Positions 36,626-47,751 of a stretch of DNA of 64,000 nucleotides are shown here, piece by piece (position 1 is the stretch's first letter; each line of letters starts with the position of its first letter). The stretch comes from Coriaria nepalensis (taxonomy: Eukaryota > Streptophyta > Magnoliopsida > Cucurbitales > Coriariaceae): positions 6,631,501 to 6,695,500 of the forward strand of contig CP114491.1 in assembly GCA_027186245.1 (NCBI GenBank). Reading direction: 5' to 3'. The notes below the pieces were generated by a model. The model ran no database searches. It worked only from the letters and a program-made list of their open reading frames with translations, and was not told the origin of the DNA. A program made the position numbers and the translations under genes.

Positions 36626-37600
36626 TACTTAACAAAATCAGTGATAACTAGTAGTTTTCGTAAACCGTTGTTCGGATAAACTGTGATTAAAAAGAATTTA
36701 AACAGTGTTTGGTTATGAGGTTCTCCAATCAAGAGTGTTTGAGATCCAAATTGAAGTTTAGATGACTAGATTCTTACCAAATGAACCCAAATATCAAAAT
36801 GTTTTTGGAAATTTTGTAAACCAGAATTTGCACCCTCTCAAAAAGCATCTCAAGATGAAATATTCATCCAAACCATAAGTATTTAACAAAGCAACTTGAT
36901 TGGGAGGAAATTATATCTTACAATTCTGACAAGCATAAGAAAGGTTGAAGTTGTTTCCTTGCTTATGGCCAAAGGGAATTCCAAGATGACAATGGCCAAA
37001 GGGTATGATTAGGATGTAATTGACTTCATCCCCTTATCCTCTTATTCCTGCAACAATAGAGCACACAAAATACTCAATCGGTGTAGAAATCTTCACCGAT
37101 TACTTCTTTCTTTTTTACAGATAATTGTTCTGCCCCACTTTAGAGAGAGAGATGAGATGGAGAGATGAATGAAGCTTGTGTTAAGCGTTTACATATCAAA
37201 GTGCTACATATCCGATTGGATCTTACATATCTGGATCTGAATGCACATACTTGATATAGTGTTGGAAAATATTGATGAGTGAATTCAAATTGATTTTGTA
37301 ACTCCCAAATTAGATTGTATCTCCCCCTCGTCAAAGTGCTACAAATTGACGTTCTTCCATTTGAAATTACACACCAAGAAAAGCTTCGTCCTCTCTTCAG
37401 AAATTATTTCTCTCTAAAGTTCTTAGAAACCCTAAACTTTCAGTTTTAACTTGTTGCACAAACTTAGAAACCACTGATTTCGAGCCAACCGTCAGCACCA
37501 TTTGCCGCCTCTATCTTCTCCTCTACATATAAAAATGAAAAAGATTGAAACTCTCTGATTTCTCAAAATAAAAATAACAATTGAAATGATATGATCTCTT
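36626..37600. other. Intergenic DNA, no gene recognised
   Basis: Both strands were checked for continuation of the PPR gene and for retroelement motifs. None was found. Short open frames here are unremarkable. Confidence 0.4.
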
Positions 37601-37835
37601 TGTGAGAAACATGTCAAATCGATATGATTTATTCACTAGAAACCGACCGAGTATATCAAGTTTTTTCGTGAGAAACAACCAAATCTATCTAGCTTCTTCG
37701 TGAGAAATCGATCAAATCGATATGATTTTTTAACGAGAAATCGATCAAATTGATCAGGATTTTTTTTGCGAGATACTAATTAAATTGATTTGAATTTTTT
37801 CGTGACATTCTGATCGAATCAATCTAGTTTTTCTG
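37601..37835 (+). repeat. Minisatellite of about 40-45-bp units with TCGTGAGAAA
   Basis: The word TCGTGAGAAAYMRAYCAAAT, or close variants, recurs near 37595, 37665, 37700, 37730 and 37778. Each copy is followed by TCGATATGATTTTT or a similar sequence. The copies are imperfect and about 40 bases apart. No coding potential. Confidence 0.55.
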
Positions 37836-38149
37836 CCAAGAATAATTAGAATTGGATCGCAGAAACCAAATTTGGATTCTTTGTAAAGAATGCAAAGAAA
37901 TCATATTTGATTTGTTTCTTTGCATTACTTTGCAAAGAGTGCGAATAACCGGATCGAAGAAACCATATTTGATTTCTACTGGCTCGGATTTGTAAGCATT
38001 ACATGATGTAAGTGAAATTCCTCTCTTTCATGTTGTGTCTTTGAAGACATTGATTTGGAAAGAGTGATATCATAACACCTTGGTAAGTATATTCTTACGG
38101 AATCTTATATACTAAATCTCTTTCGTATTTTATTTATGTACTTTACTAG

Positions 38150-39130
38150 GTCAAGCTTAACAATCTTTTAGATCTATGTCTATGGATCCTTATCCCTAGG
38201 ACAAAAGATGCTTCACCTCATATCATTCATGGAGAAGTTCTTTGATAATCAAAATTTAACTGGTTGCAACATACCTACATCATTTCTAATGAATAGTATA
38301 TCATCAACAAATAATATTATGAACACTATGGCACTCCCACTAACCTTCTTGTACACACATGGATCATCTTCGTTTTTTATAAAATCAAACAATTTGATTG
38401 TCTGATCAAAACGTACATTCTAACTCTAAGATGATTGCTTCAATCTGCAAATTGATATTTACTACTTACATAACTTATTTGTCTCTTTATTTGTGAAACG
38501 TTCCAACTATATCATAAACACTTTTTAGTCGAGGTTGCCATTTCAAAAAGTAATTTTCACATCCATCTTCCATATTTCCTAATCATAGTAAGCCGATATT
38601 GTAGGTAATATCCTAATGGATTGGATTAGGTCAAGCTTTATTATTTTCGACTTGTTCATCTACCCCGGTCTTCCTTTTAAAGACCCTTTTGCATCTTATA
38701 GGGATAACAATCCCTCAAGTGCATCTACTTGGTTGGCGTATATGAAATTCATTTTGGATAGCATGGCTTCAAGCCATTTCTCATAATCTTGTATACTAAT
38801 AGCCTCAATATAGCTCGCATGGTCATCTTTTATGACCGATTCCTCTTTGGGATTTTCTACTAGAAATTTATATCTTTAAGGTCCACTAGATCTCTTACTA
38901 GATCTATGAACTACTTGTATAATTTGAGAAGTCAGAATTCCTTCTTCCAAAGACTCCTCAACTGTAAGTTATGTTTAAACAAAATTCTCTATCTAAATTT
39001 TACTTTGTAGTTATTCAATTTCTTCAAGTTCTTGTAAGTCCACGAACCTCCTTGAATCCAAAGCGGAAGTGCTATTTGAAATTTTAGCATTTGAGTTTTC
39101 GGTTTAGGACTTAACCAAGATTAAGGGACA
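38150..39130 (-). pseudogene. Ty1/copia reverse-transcriptase remnant, minus strand
   Basis: On the minus strand from about 38800 downward the frames give DYEKWLEAMLSKMNFIYANQ, then KMDVKITF, then an ILFVDDILFIRNDVGMLQ block near 38300. The last has the YVDD-type active-site motif with Phe for Tyr (FVDD), followed by KNFSMND. Stops and frameshifts are frequent, so the gene is dead. The upstream portion closely matches 33990-34470. The C-terminal RNase H is absent. Confidence 0.8.
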
Positions 39131-39620
39131 CGCAATGAGGAACAATTCCTCCTATGAAAATCTAGTTACACATTGTAATCAAGAAATAATTTAGAATAAG
39201 AGGAATATAAGAGGTAGAAGAGAAGGATACGAAGCCTAAACTCCTCTTTTTTGCAACTGACCACCTCAGGCCACTGCAATCCACCACCACTCCCCGCTGC
39301 CCCACCACCAGTTCCAAGCCATTACTTAGCCTTTAATCTTAGTCCACACTAACAATTAACTCAAGAGTGTTTTCTAGTTCGTGTCTTCTTATGAGAAGGG
39401 ACCTTGGAGAGGGAAATGATGATTGAAAAAGATGATAACTTTTCTCACTCTCTTTCTCTCTCTAAGTAGACGGCTAGGGTTGATGACATATGAATGAGTA
39501 CCTTGTTTTGTAGGCAACTCTCTCTTGGGTCTATCCATTTTGGGCTTCCCAGGCCTGAATCATTTTTATTGAAGGCTCGTGATCAATTATGGGTCTAGTC
39601 CTTTGTACAATTTTAATCGT
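39050..39620 (-). repeat. Second copy of the duplicated copia block (partner at 34330-34850)
   Basis: See the partner for shared words. Here they lie at GGACTTAACCAAGATTAAGG (39107), CTAGTTACACATTGTAATCA (39162), AATCTTAGTCCACACTAACA (39337), GACCTTGGAGAGGGAAATGA (39400) and GGCTAGGGTTGATGACAT (39472). A GC-rich CCACCACCAGTTCC segment near 39303 corresponds to CCACCGCCAATTCT near 34547. The two copies lie in the same orientation about 4.7 kb apart. Confidence 0.65.
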
Positions 39621-40412
39621 AAAGACATAACGACCCATAGTCCAAAATTATATGCCCAATTTTATCTAGTAAATGCAGACCTAATTTGGGCCTATCCCAC
39701 TAACCCATTTCGGCCCATTCTGCCTTTAATGGCGAACCAAATTTTTCCTTTGATCCGAAAATTATCCTTTAACTTTAAATTAATTAAATCACTATTTAAG
39801 AAACTCAATTAGTCAATTGAATATTTTTCAATTAATAATTTAATTTTAAATTAAATAACTATTAGAATTTAGTTATGCTATTATGGCAATTTAATTAAGA
39901 CTTAACAAAAATTAATTAATTATTTAACTCTTAAAATAGTTGAAAGAACATTAACTAGGCCGTGACTCTAGATGGCCTTGTGATGAGAATGTCATTTGAT
40001 TTCTATGAACTAATTATATAAATTAACACAAGCTTAGCTGAGGGATTACTTGAGTTGACGATTGGAAGAGACAAAGCCCATATTGACGCTTAGTTCTTGA
40101 GAGGATATACATTGGTTTAGGAGAAGAGAGAGTAAGGTATGAGCGGTGCTTTGATATGAAGATTCAAATGAGATCCTAATTGTGGAATCCTTTATCACCC
40201 CGGCAAGGTGAATAAAGTTACAGATCCTCTCAAGCGTAAACCCACGACGACTTTAATGGAAATCAAATTTAAATAATTTGGTAAGTTTTAATAACTATTT
40301 GATAAGCTACAGTAATTTGGTCGGAAATATTTGCAAGCAAAAAGTAAGGAATATGAGTAAGTACAAGTTCACCTACAAGTTTAAATAAGTACAATTTGGT
40401 CCTTATTGAAAG
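39621..40412. other. AT-rich intergenic DNA, no gene recognised
   Basis: AT-rich sequence with AATTAATTA-type words between 39780 and 39950. No recognisable coding or RNA gene. The 77-codon plus frame at 39579 crosses the end of the copia block and is not called. Confidence 0.4.
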
Positions 40413-42126
40413 TGTATACATGTCAAGCCAATCGGGTTAGACACAATGAATATATATTTTGTAAGATACAATCATATTTGTAAATATTAACGATATTGAT
40501 TTTTTCAATAATAGTAAGTGTATTCATCCATATATCATATTTATTATTATGTTGTAATTAATATCTTATGTTTTATAAATACATATTATTTTAAAATCCA
40601 ATGTCTTAAGTTATGTACTTTGGAGACCATGATAGAGATCATACTTATTGAGACTTAAGTTGTTTAAAGCTTAAAGACATGAATTGTTTATTGTCATAGG
40701 GTATTGAACGTGAGACTTAGATAATTCTCAATGGTAATTAATAGTGACTGTTAATGAGAATTATATAGTGACTATATTACATGTGGTCCTTAGACCTATG
40801 ATTGTCATAGTATCTTATGTGTCAGGTTTCATACTTTGGCATTATTCCAATTAGCCCTAGCCAAGGGTGAATGGGGTAAACTGTTAGTTGGTTATGAAAT
40901 ATTGTACATGAAGGTTGTGAGTGATCAAAAGGGAATCCATCACTTCCATATTTGGAAATGAGTCATAGGAGTTGTATACTTTATTGAACAATGAAATCCT
41001 TGCAAGGTAATATGGTACGAAAAAAATTTCAGTAAATCCATTGTCTATATTAATTAAAGATATAACAGATCTTATGATTTTTTTATTAGAGTTTAATAGT
41101 TAAACTATGCCCTAAGACGAATTAGGACATTGGATAGATGGAAAGATCGTTATTATGTAATTGTTAGTCACAATAGGTTTTTTTGGAAGATGCTTACTTC
41201 TCAGCTCTCGAGTAGCCTTGACACTTTGCTAGAACTCAATCTTCGCATGGAGGTTTAAATTAATTAATTTATAGATGATTGAATTAAATGTTTAGTTTAA
41301 AGTATTTTAAAGAAAAACAAATCTAATTATGAATTACATAAAATCATAAAATGTTATGAGATCCTCCTACCGGCGTGATGTAAAACCTAATCGGTCACAC
41401 GCATTAAAGCTCAGATGTAACTCAATTAAGTTTTCTATGAGGATAAGAAAAACGAACAGTTTTCATTTTAGGGGTAAAACCATAATGTCTTATAGTATAA
41501 CTATAAGGGCAAAATGATAAATTATTAATTTATTAAATCTAATACCGTGCAGCTCTGTTAATATAAATAAGTATGATATTAATTTAATTAGAAATTAATA
41601 ATTTATGGCGAGACTATTTATTTAATTATAATAGTATCCTGAAGGTCTATAATACCAATTAGACATTAAAGGATTAATGAGCTAATTTGTTAATTGGATT
41701 TCATAGGCTAAATTAATCAAAGTGTTGATTGAAATACATGGGCTAAAGACCTATGACAAAGTTGGCCATACATTAGGTGAGTTTGACCCATTATTTTCTT
41801 AATTGGTTTGCGATCAACCTAGCAAACTGAACTGCGTGGATTGCGATTAAAGGGTGAATAGTTGGGGACCTCAATCTTCCTATTGAATTCGGCCATAATG
41901 AAGGAGCAATGAGATTCATTCGGTTATGTATTAAGATAAGTAAGTTTTCTTAGATCTTAATATTTTAGTTTCCTGAAACGTTTTCATGCTTTCCGTTAAA
42001 TATATATTTGATATATATTTATACGATTGATCTTAGTGTATGTTTATGAGTTTAATCCATATTTAGGATTAGATTCAAAAAAATTTAAATTACCACTTCC
42101 ATTTACGGATAACTTATAGACTAACA
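40413..42126 (+). repeat. Family L LTR, longest plus copy, followed by its PBS
   Basis: About 1.7 kb begins near TGTATACATGTCAAGCCAAT and ends TATAGACTAACA, directly before a primer-binding site. Conserved family blocks are GAGACCATGATAGAGATCAT (40623), TCTTATGTGTCAGGTTTCAT (40813), CTAATCGGTCACACGCAT (41388), GATCCTCCTACCGGCGTGAT (41361) and a GCTCTGTTAATA segment (41551). The 5' border is set by similarity to copies at 43900 and 54265 and is approximate. No open reading frame of note lies inside, as expected for an LTR. Confidence 0.7.
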
Positions 42127-42127
42127 A

Positions 42128-42140
42128 TGGTATTAGAGCC
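42128..42140 (+). other. Primer-binding site, tRNA-iMet type
   Basis: TGGTATTAGAGCC lies one base after the LTR end. The usual plant element PBS complementary to initiator tRNA-Met is TGGTATCAGAGCC, so this has one change. The leader that follows (to about 42236) matches the leader of the minus copy at 33.2 kb. Confidence 0.8.
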
Positions 42141-42239
42141 TAGATCATACCAATAAGTGTATAAATCATTATTTTAATGTTTGATATGTCATTGTTCTTG
42201 GAAGTTCTTGAGCGATTCTTGAATATTTTTCGGGAAAAG

Positions 42240-44190
42240 GATGAGAAAAATCATTTCTTTTCTCTCAGATTCAGCAAGAGGAGATGGAGTAGTAGATGAA
42301 TTTTGGCCACGCTAGTGGTCTATTTAGGTTTCCTAATCATGTCAGGTTTTCTTGTAGCATTTGGTTTCCTTGACTTAATTAAGGAAACAATGGGTCAAAC
42401 CCATACATTATGGCCAGCCATACCATAGATCATAACCCATGGATATCAATCGACCCTTTGATTAATTTGACACATGAAAGTCAAATTAATAATTCGGCGT
42501 ATTAACCCTTTAATATCCAATTATTAAGACGAACATTTAAGTCCTTTTTATAATTAAATAAAGTTTATTTATAATTTATTAATTTCTAATAAATCAATGT
42601 CACACTTAGTTCTGCTAGCAGAGCTACATGACATTATATTTAATAAATTAATAATTTCCATTTTACCCTTATAATCAAAGTATAAGTCAAATTACCATTT
42701 TACCCTTAAAATGGAAACAATTCATTTTTCCTTTTTCTCTGACGCATCTTATACTGAGTTAGTATAGAATCATATATGTATGTGACCGATTAGGTTCTAC
42801 ATCACACCGGTAGGAGGATTTCATGACACTTTATGATTTTATTTAATTTACAATTAAATTCGTTTAATTTAAAATATTTTTTAAATTAAACAGTTAACTT
42901 AATCATCTTATGACTAAATAACTCAAATCTTTAAGTTAAGATTAACTTCTAAAAAAGTGTCAAGACTACCTGAAAGATGAGAATTATCATCTTCCAAAAG
43001 AACCTCCTATGATTATAGTATATTTACAATAAATGATCTCTCGGTCTTGCCAATATCCCGATTGATCCTAGGATATGGTTTAACTGGGAAACCATAATAG
43101 ATAAATCATATGAACTATATTATCTTTAGTGAACATCGACAACGGTTGAAATTCCTTTCATACTATACTACTCTACAAAGATTCATTATTCAATAAAGAA
43201 AATAATTCATATGACTTATTTCAATATACATAAGTGATGGATTTGATCTTTATCACTCACAGCTTTTATGGACAATATTTCATAGTCAACAATTCACCCC
43301 ATGTTCACCTTTGGCTAATTAGAATAATGTCAAAGCATGAAACCCGACACATAAAATAACATGGTGATCTCAAGTCTAAGAACTACATGTAATATTGTTA
43401 CTAGATAATTCTCATTAATAGTTAGGATTTTCACCATTGAGAATTATTTAAGTGTCACTTTCGGTACCTTTCGTCTCCACTAAGTACCTAAATAATTATC
43501 ATGATATTTTACTAACATCAATGGCTATGAGATCGTCCAACCTAATCACTTTAGGTGATGAACTATGTGATTGTCTATCTCGATAATCAATATCTCTTTA
43601 TGATCCTATGACAACAAACAATTCGTGTCTTAAGCTTTAAACTACTTGAGTTTCAATAAGTATGACCTCTATCATGGCTTCAAGTGCATAACTCAATATA
43701 CTGAACTTTATCATTATATGCATTCATAGAACATAAGAAATTAATTCCAAAAAAATTAATAAATATGATAAATAATAACCGACTTTCAAATGACAATTAA
43801 TAACAATGTTCATTATCTTGCCAATATTTACATAAAGATAGTATCACATAAAGTTATTTGTCCAATAAGGTCAAAATCTAATTGGCTTGATGGGCATATA
43901 CTTTTAAAGCTACCTTAGATCTTATCGAGCATGATCACTCTTATGATTCCAAGTGTGTGTCTAAGACCTAGAAATCTATCTAATATGTCATCCAATTAAC
44001 CATGCATGTAATTGGTATTTTCAACATAATAACATCATGATAGATTATTATATGCTCTATTAAATACTATGCATTCAATTATGTTGATAACTTATACATG
44101 TTAAGATTGATTCTTATAAGTATTTAACCCTATCGGATCACATGCGATTGGCTTAACAGGCATTATACTTTAACTTTTTACTACAAGAAT
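42240..44190 (-). repeat. Family L LTR, longest minus copy
   Basis: Read on the minus strand this matches the plus LTR at 40.4-42.1 kb over most of its length. Examples are GGCTGGCCATAATGTA (42410) against GTTGGCCATACATTAG (41762), GTGTGATGTAGAACCTAATC (42808) against GTGATGTAAAACCTAATCGG (41376), and the block around 43620-43700 against 40610-40710. Its U5 end and PBS are missing; it starts right after the leader of the plus copy. The outer end, near 43900-44190, contains two LTR-start-like words (43890 and 44140). Confidence 0.65.
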
Positions 44191-44845
44191 CTTGACCTTA
44201 TTAAGATAATCATGGAAGATGGAGGAGTGGTTGAAATCATCTCAACATCTGAACTACAAAGCAATGACCAAATCAGTTGGACACTAGCACTCATCCTGTT
44301 TTGGCTCAACTCAACCCCAAGAATTGAATAAGTGCCATGATTGGCCATGAGCAACGACTACAATAACAACCATTGGGAGGAAATATTTGGCATGGTAGAT
44401 AAAGGAATGCCTCAATGGATAAATAGAAGAATTAGAAAAATGTTTGACTATGGGTCAACTAGATGCAGCTAAGCTAGACAATTTAAAAGCCTTATGTTCA
44501 AGATCTTCTAATATAAGTAAATTTAGGATCCGCCTCTCAACTGACCTAAAAAGTATCAAAGATATACAAAAAATTTTTAAAGTAAAATGTGGAATAAACC
44601 AAGGCTAATCCCTATCGAAAGGGAATTGGCAATGGTGATTATGTATGGCTAAAAATAAGTAGGGTCATATTTATGGAGTCAACGTGTTATTTACTCCTCT
44701 TACTTTTATATTTATTCAATAAGAGGACTAAAGGAGATATATATTGATGCTAAAATTATTATTTTTACATGTGGTCGATGACCATTATAAAGTTTGATTA
44801 AAATTAATAAAGTCATCCAATTATGGAAGCGGCCACTTGTTGAAT
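44191..44845. other. Intergenic, no gene recognised
   Basis: Moderately AT-rich sequence without a convincing open frame. A decayed retroelement coding stretch is possible around 44210-44600, but I could not assign any domain. Confidence 0.35.
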
Positions 44846-45420
44846 CATTAAGAGGTGGCATGCCTTTGGAGTGCGGCCGATAGAGGCGGCATGCTTTGGC
44901 ATGCGATCGGTAGAGGCAGCACCCTTTGGTGCTGGGTGGTATGGCTTAGTACCCTAATTGCTGCTCGTCCACTCCAAATTGCTTTGTTTGACCCATTCAA
45001 AGTGTTTCCACATTTTTAGGAGGTAGTTCCATATTTTATGGGCCCTTGACTAGGTAAAATGAAGCATATCCGATAAATTGAAGACTTGATACGACTGATT
45101 AAAAGAGAGAATATTTGAAGAAGGAGAAATAAGCTGCACAAGCTTGTTTGGCAAGAAATTTTGGCCAGCGCGGATGCTTGCCCACCAAGTATACTTGCTC
45201 ACAAAGAGATTGACTTGGTCAATAACCAATTATACTTGGCAATCAAGTATGCTTACTAGACAAGCAAATGTGCTTGCCCACCAAGCAAAGAAAGCTTCAT
45301 TTCGTCTATAAATGCCACCCTTTGATGAAGGGAAAAAGGGTCCAACACCAACCAAAACCGATCCAACATCAAGGAAAAAAAAACACAACCTAATTCCTCC
45401 ATCACTCATCATTTAGTGCT
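44846..45420 (+). repeat. Short-repeat segment with an LTR-like promoter
   Basis: Three diverged units of about 31 bp, built around GGCATGCCTTTGG, GGCATGCTTTGGC and GCAGCACCCTTTGG, lie at 44853-44945. Further on, TGCTTGCCCACCAAG occurs at 45174 and 45271, with related ACCAAGTATACTTG words between. A TATA-like GTCTATAAATGCCACC follows at 45303. This combination resembles the U3 of another LTR family, but no paired LTR, PBS or polypurine tract was found. Confidence 0.45.
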
Positions 45421-46715
45421 GGCGCCGACCGCCCTCAACTTGCCGCCCTTAACATCCGACCCAACTTTCATCAAAGTTTAACCTACTTGAATAGGTTAAT
45501 TATATATATTTTGTATATTTTTATGAAAAGTTACAAGAACTTAGTGGTAAATATTCTAATATTAACCATTAATTTTAATGAGCCGTTATTAGTTTAAATC
45601 CTACTTTAGTCATTTTTTCGTTCTTTTTTCTCAAATCATACTATTGTCACTCCTTTCTTTTTTTTTCCCGATAAAATTATTTTCATTTCTCTCTCCCATG
45701 ACATTTCAAATAAACAAAATCTCAACACTCCCTAATAAATATATTATTATTTATGTATTATTTATAATAATTATATGTTATAATTCATTTGTGCACTCTT
45801 AATTTCATTACTACTCCTAAATTCCTTTATATTACACACACATATATATTTGTTCTTTTATTTGGCCCCCCTTCAACATTTCTTATGGCTCCACCCCTAC
45901 TTTAATGGATTTTTCTTGCCTTACATTAAAGTATTTTCATTGTAAATCCTACACTTCATAAATTCTTTAGTTTTAGCAGTCATTATGTTTTGTTCTGTAT
46001 ACTTTGGCTTATATGATTTAGTTGAACACTCGTTTAGTATTTACTTCCCTTTTATCATTTTTGAAGCTGCTATTTATATTCACTAGTTTTTTTGCTCAAT
46101 AGATTATATATCGAAAAATATTAGAATCTTTTTAGCATTCTAACCCCTTTCAATTGCTTTATCATTAGTGAGATTCTTTATTATTTACGAGTTTTTATCT
46201 AAATTATCGATTTATCTCTAAAGTTATTTACCAGCTTTTCACTCAGTTAATTATATCATTTACAATCTTTATTTAGATTAGTTCATTCGAATTATTTTTA
46301 TTTTTCTAACACGCCCGCATTACATTACACTTTTCAGTATATCAACACACTGCTCCTAGGACCAGAACAACTCGCACTTCTCCTCTCCTAGCTGGCCGCC
46401 TCCTCTGTGAGTCGTAGAAATCAACATCAATAGTATGCGTCTATGATGTATGGTTACCACTTAATGAGTGTTAGCTCATTAAAAGTTCACCATATTGTAG
46501 ATAAAAAGAAAGGTAAATTCGCTTCGAAATGGTGAAAAGAGGAGTTGAAGCCGGTATGCATTGTACACATGAACTCAACCTACGGACGAGAGTCAAGAAT
46601 TTTGTGTTAAGTTTGAATAGTTAGAAAATTGTGAAAAGGTACAAGTGTAGAAGGTTCAAATTCTATCACATTTCTTCTAAAGTTTTGTAAATGACAAGAA
46701 ACATAACCCTTTTAG
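45421..46715. other. Intergenic, no gene recognised
   Basis: AT-rich DNA with pyrimidine-rich tracts. No gene, RNA or transposon border could be supported. Confidence 0.4.
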
Positions 46716-47065
46716 GAACCTAATGAATAATCAATGCCCTTTCATCATAATTCTGCGACTACAAACAATTTCAATTTTTAGTCTTTAATTTACTTGAATT
46801 TCAACTAATGTGATCCCTATCACGATTTTAAGTATATAACATAAGATCTCGAACTTTATAACGACATAAAATAATAATTACATATATTATATTCAACAAA
46901 GATAATAAACTTGACAATTTAATGTCATTTCATGAATGAATAATCAAATAATGTTACTATAATAACTATAATAAAAATGTCAATTCACATAAATAATATA
47001 TCCATCGGTTTTAACCTAATTAACTTTATGGGCTTATAACTTTTGAATGAACCATAACATAGACC
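46716..47065 (-). repeat. Family L LTR end fragment, minus orientation
   Basis: The stretch AATTTACTTGAATTTCAACT (46787) with GATCCCTATCACGATTTTAA matches 43640-43690, and CTTTATGGGCTTATAACTTTTG (47023) matches GCTTGATGGGCATATACTTTT (43882). Only about the first 350 bases of the LTR (minus sense) remain. Confidence 0.55.
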
Positions 47066-47751
47066 AATTAAAAGTCAAGACTCTAACGGAACTCAACTTA
47101 AACATTATAAGTACCATGTATTAAATAAGGAAGATATGCTCTCTTCTCCATCCCAAGAACTCTGCAATCTCTCTAGGTTCTAACTTTACTATCTGAGAGC
47201 TTGGCCGGAAACAAACCTGACCAATCCTTCGTTATTTTATGGTCTCAGGTGGACTAACTAGGACATACCGTTGGTTGCACCAATAAAGAAAAGAAAAGAA
47301 AGAGTAAAGAGAAGTAGCTGCACTCTCATTTTTTATTTCATAAGCTAAGGAACATTTGGATCTGAAAGAGTATATTTTCCCCGCACTGCAGTACCATGGC
47401 ACACGTACGTAGTTGAAATCAAATCCGGGTAAGTAAGTGAGCGGCCACAAATGGCCAGAGTTAATTGCAATTCCAAATCATCATATTAGCCTAGCACAGT
47501 ACCTTGTTTAAATTAATTTTAAGCAGTTCACACTCCATTTTTATGAATTTTTTTATAATCACATAATTTCACAGTTCTTATGCCACGGCACTAAGATGTA
47601 CAGATCTTCAAAAATTCATATTATCCAGCGTTCAGGTCACATTCATCTGTTCAATCAATCAAAGCCCTTCAAAGCATTCAAAGTGTGAGAAATAATAGCA
47701 ATATCTTGTAAGGTTACTTTGGCAATGCAAAATGGAACTGACCAGAACTCA
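47066..47751. other. Likely 3' UTR and flank of the 533-aa protein gene
   Basis: Downstream, in minus-strand sense, of the stop codon at 47752-47754. No conserved frame. The short frames at 47232 and 47655 run opposite or overlap the UTR and are not called. Confidence 0.4.

Noticed and set aside
45230..45412. A 60-codon minus-strand frame
   Set aside because: It lies in the short-repeat U3-like segment with no motif.
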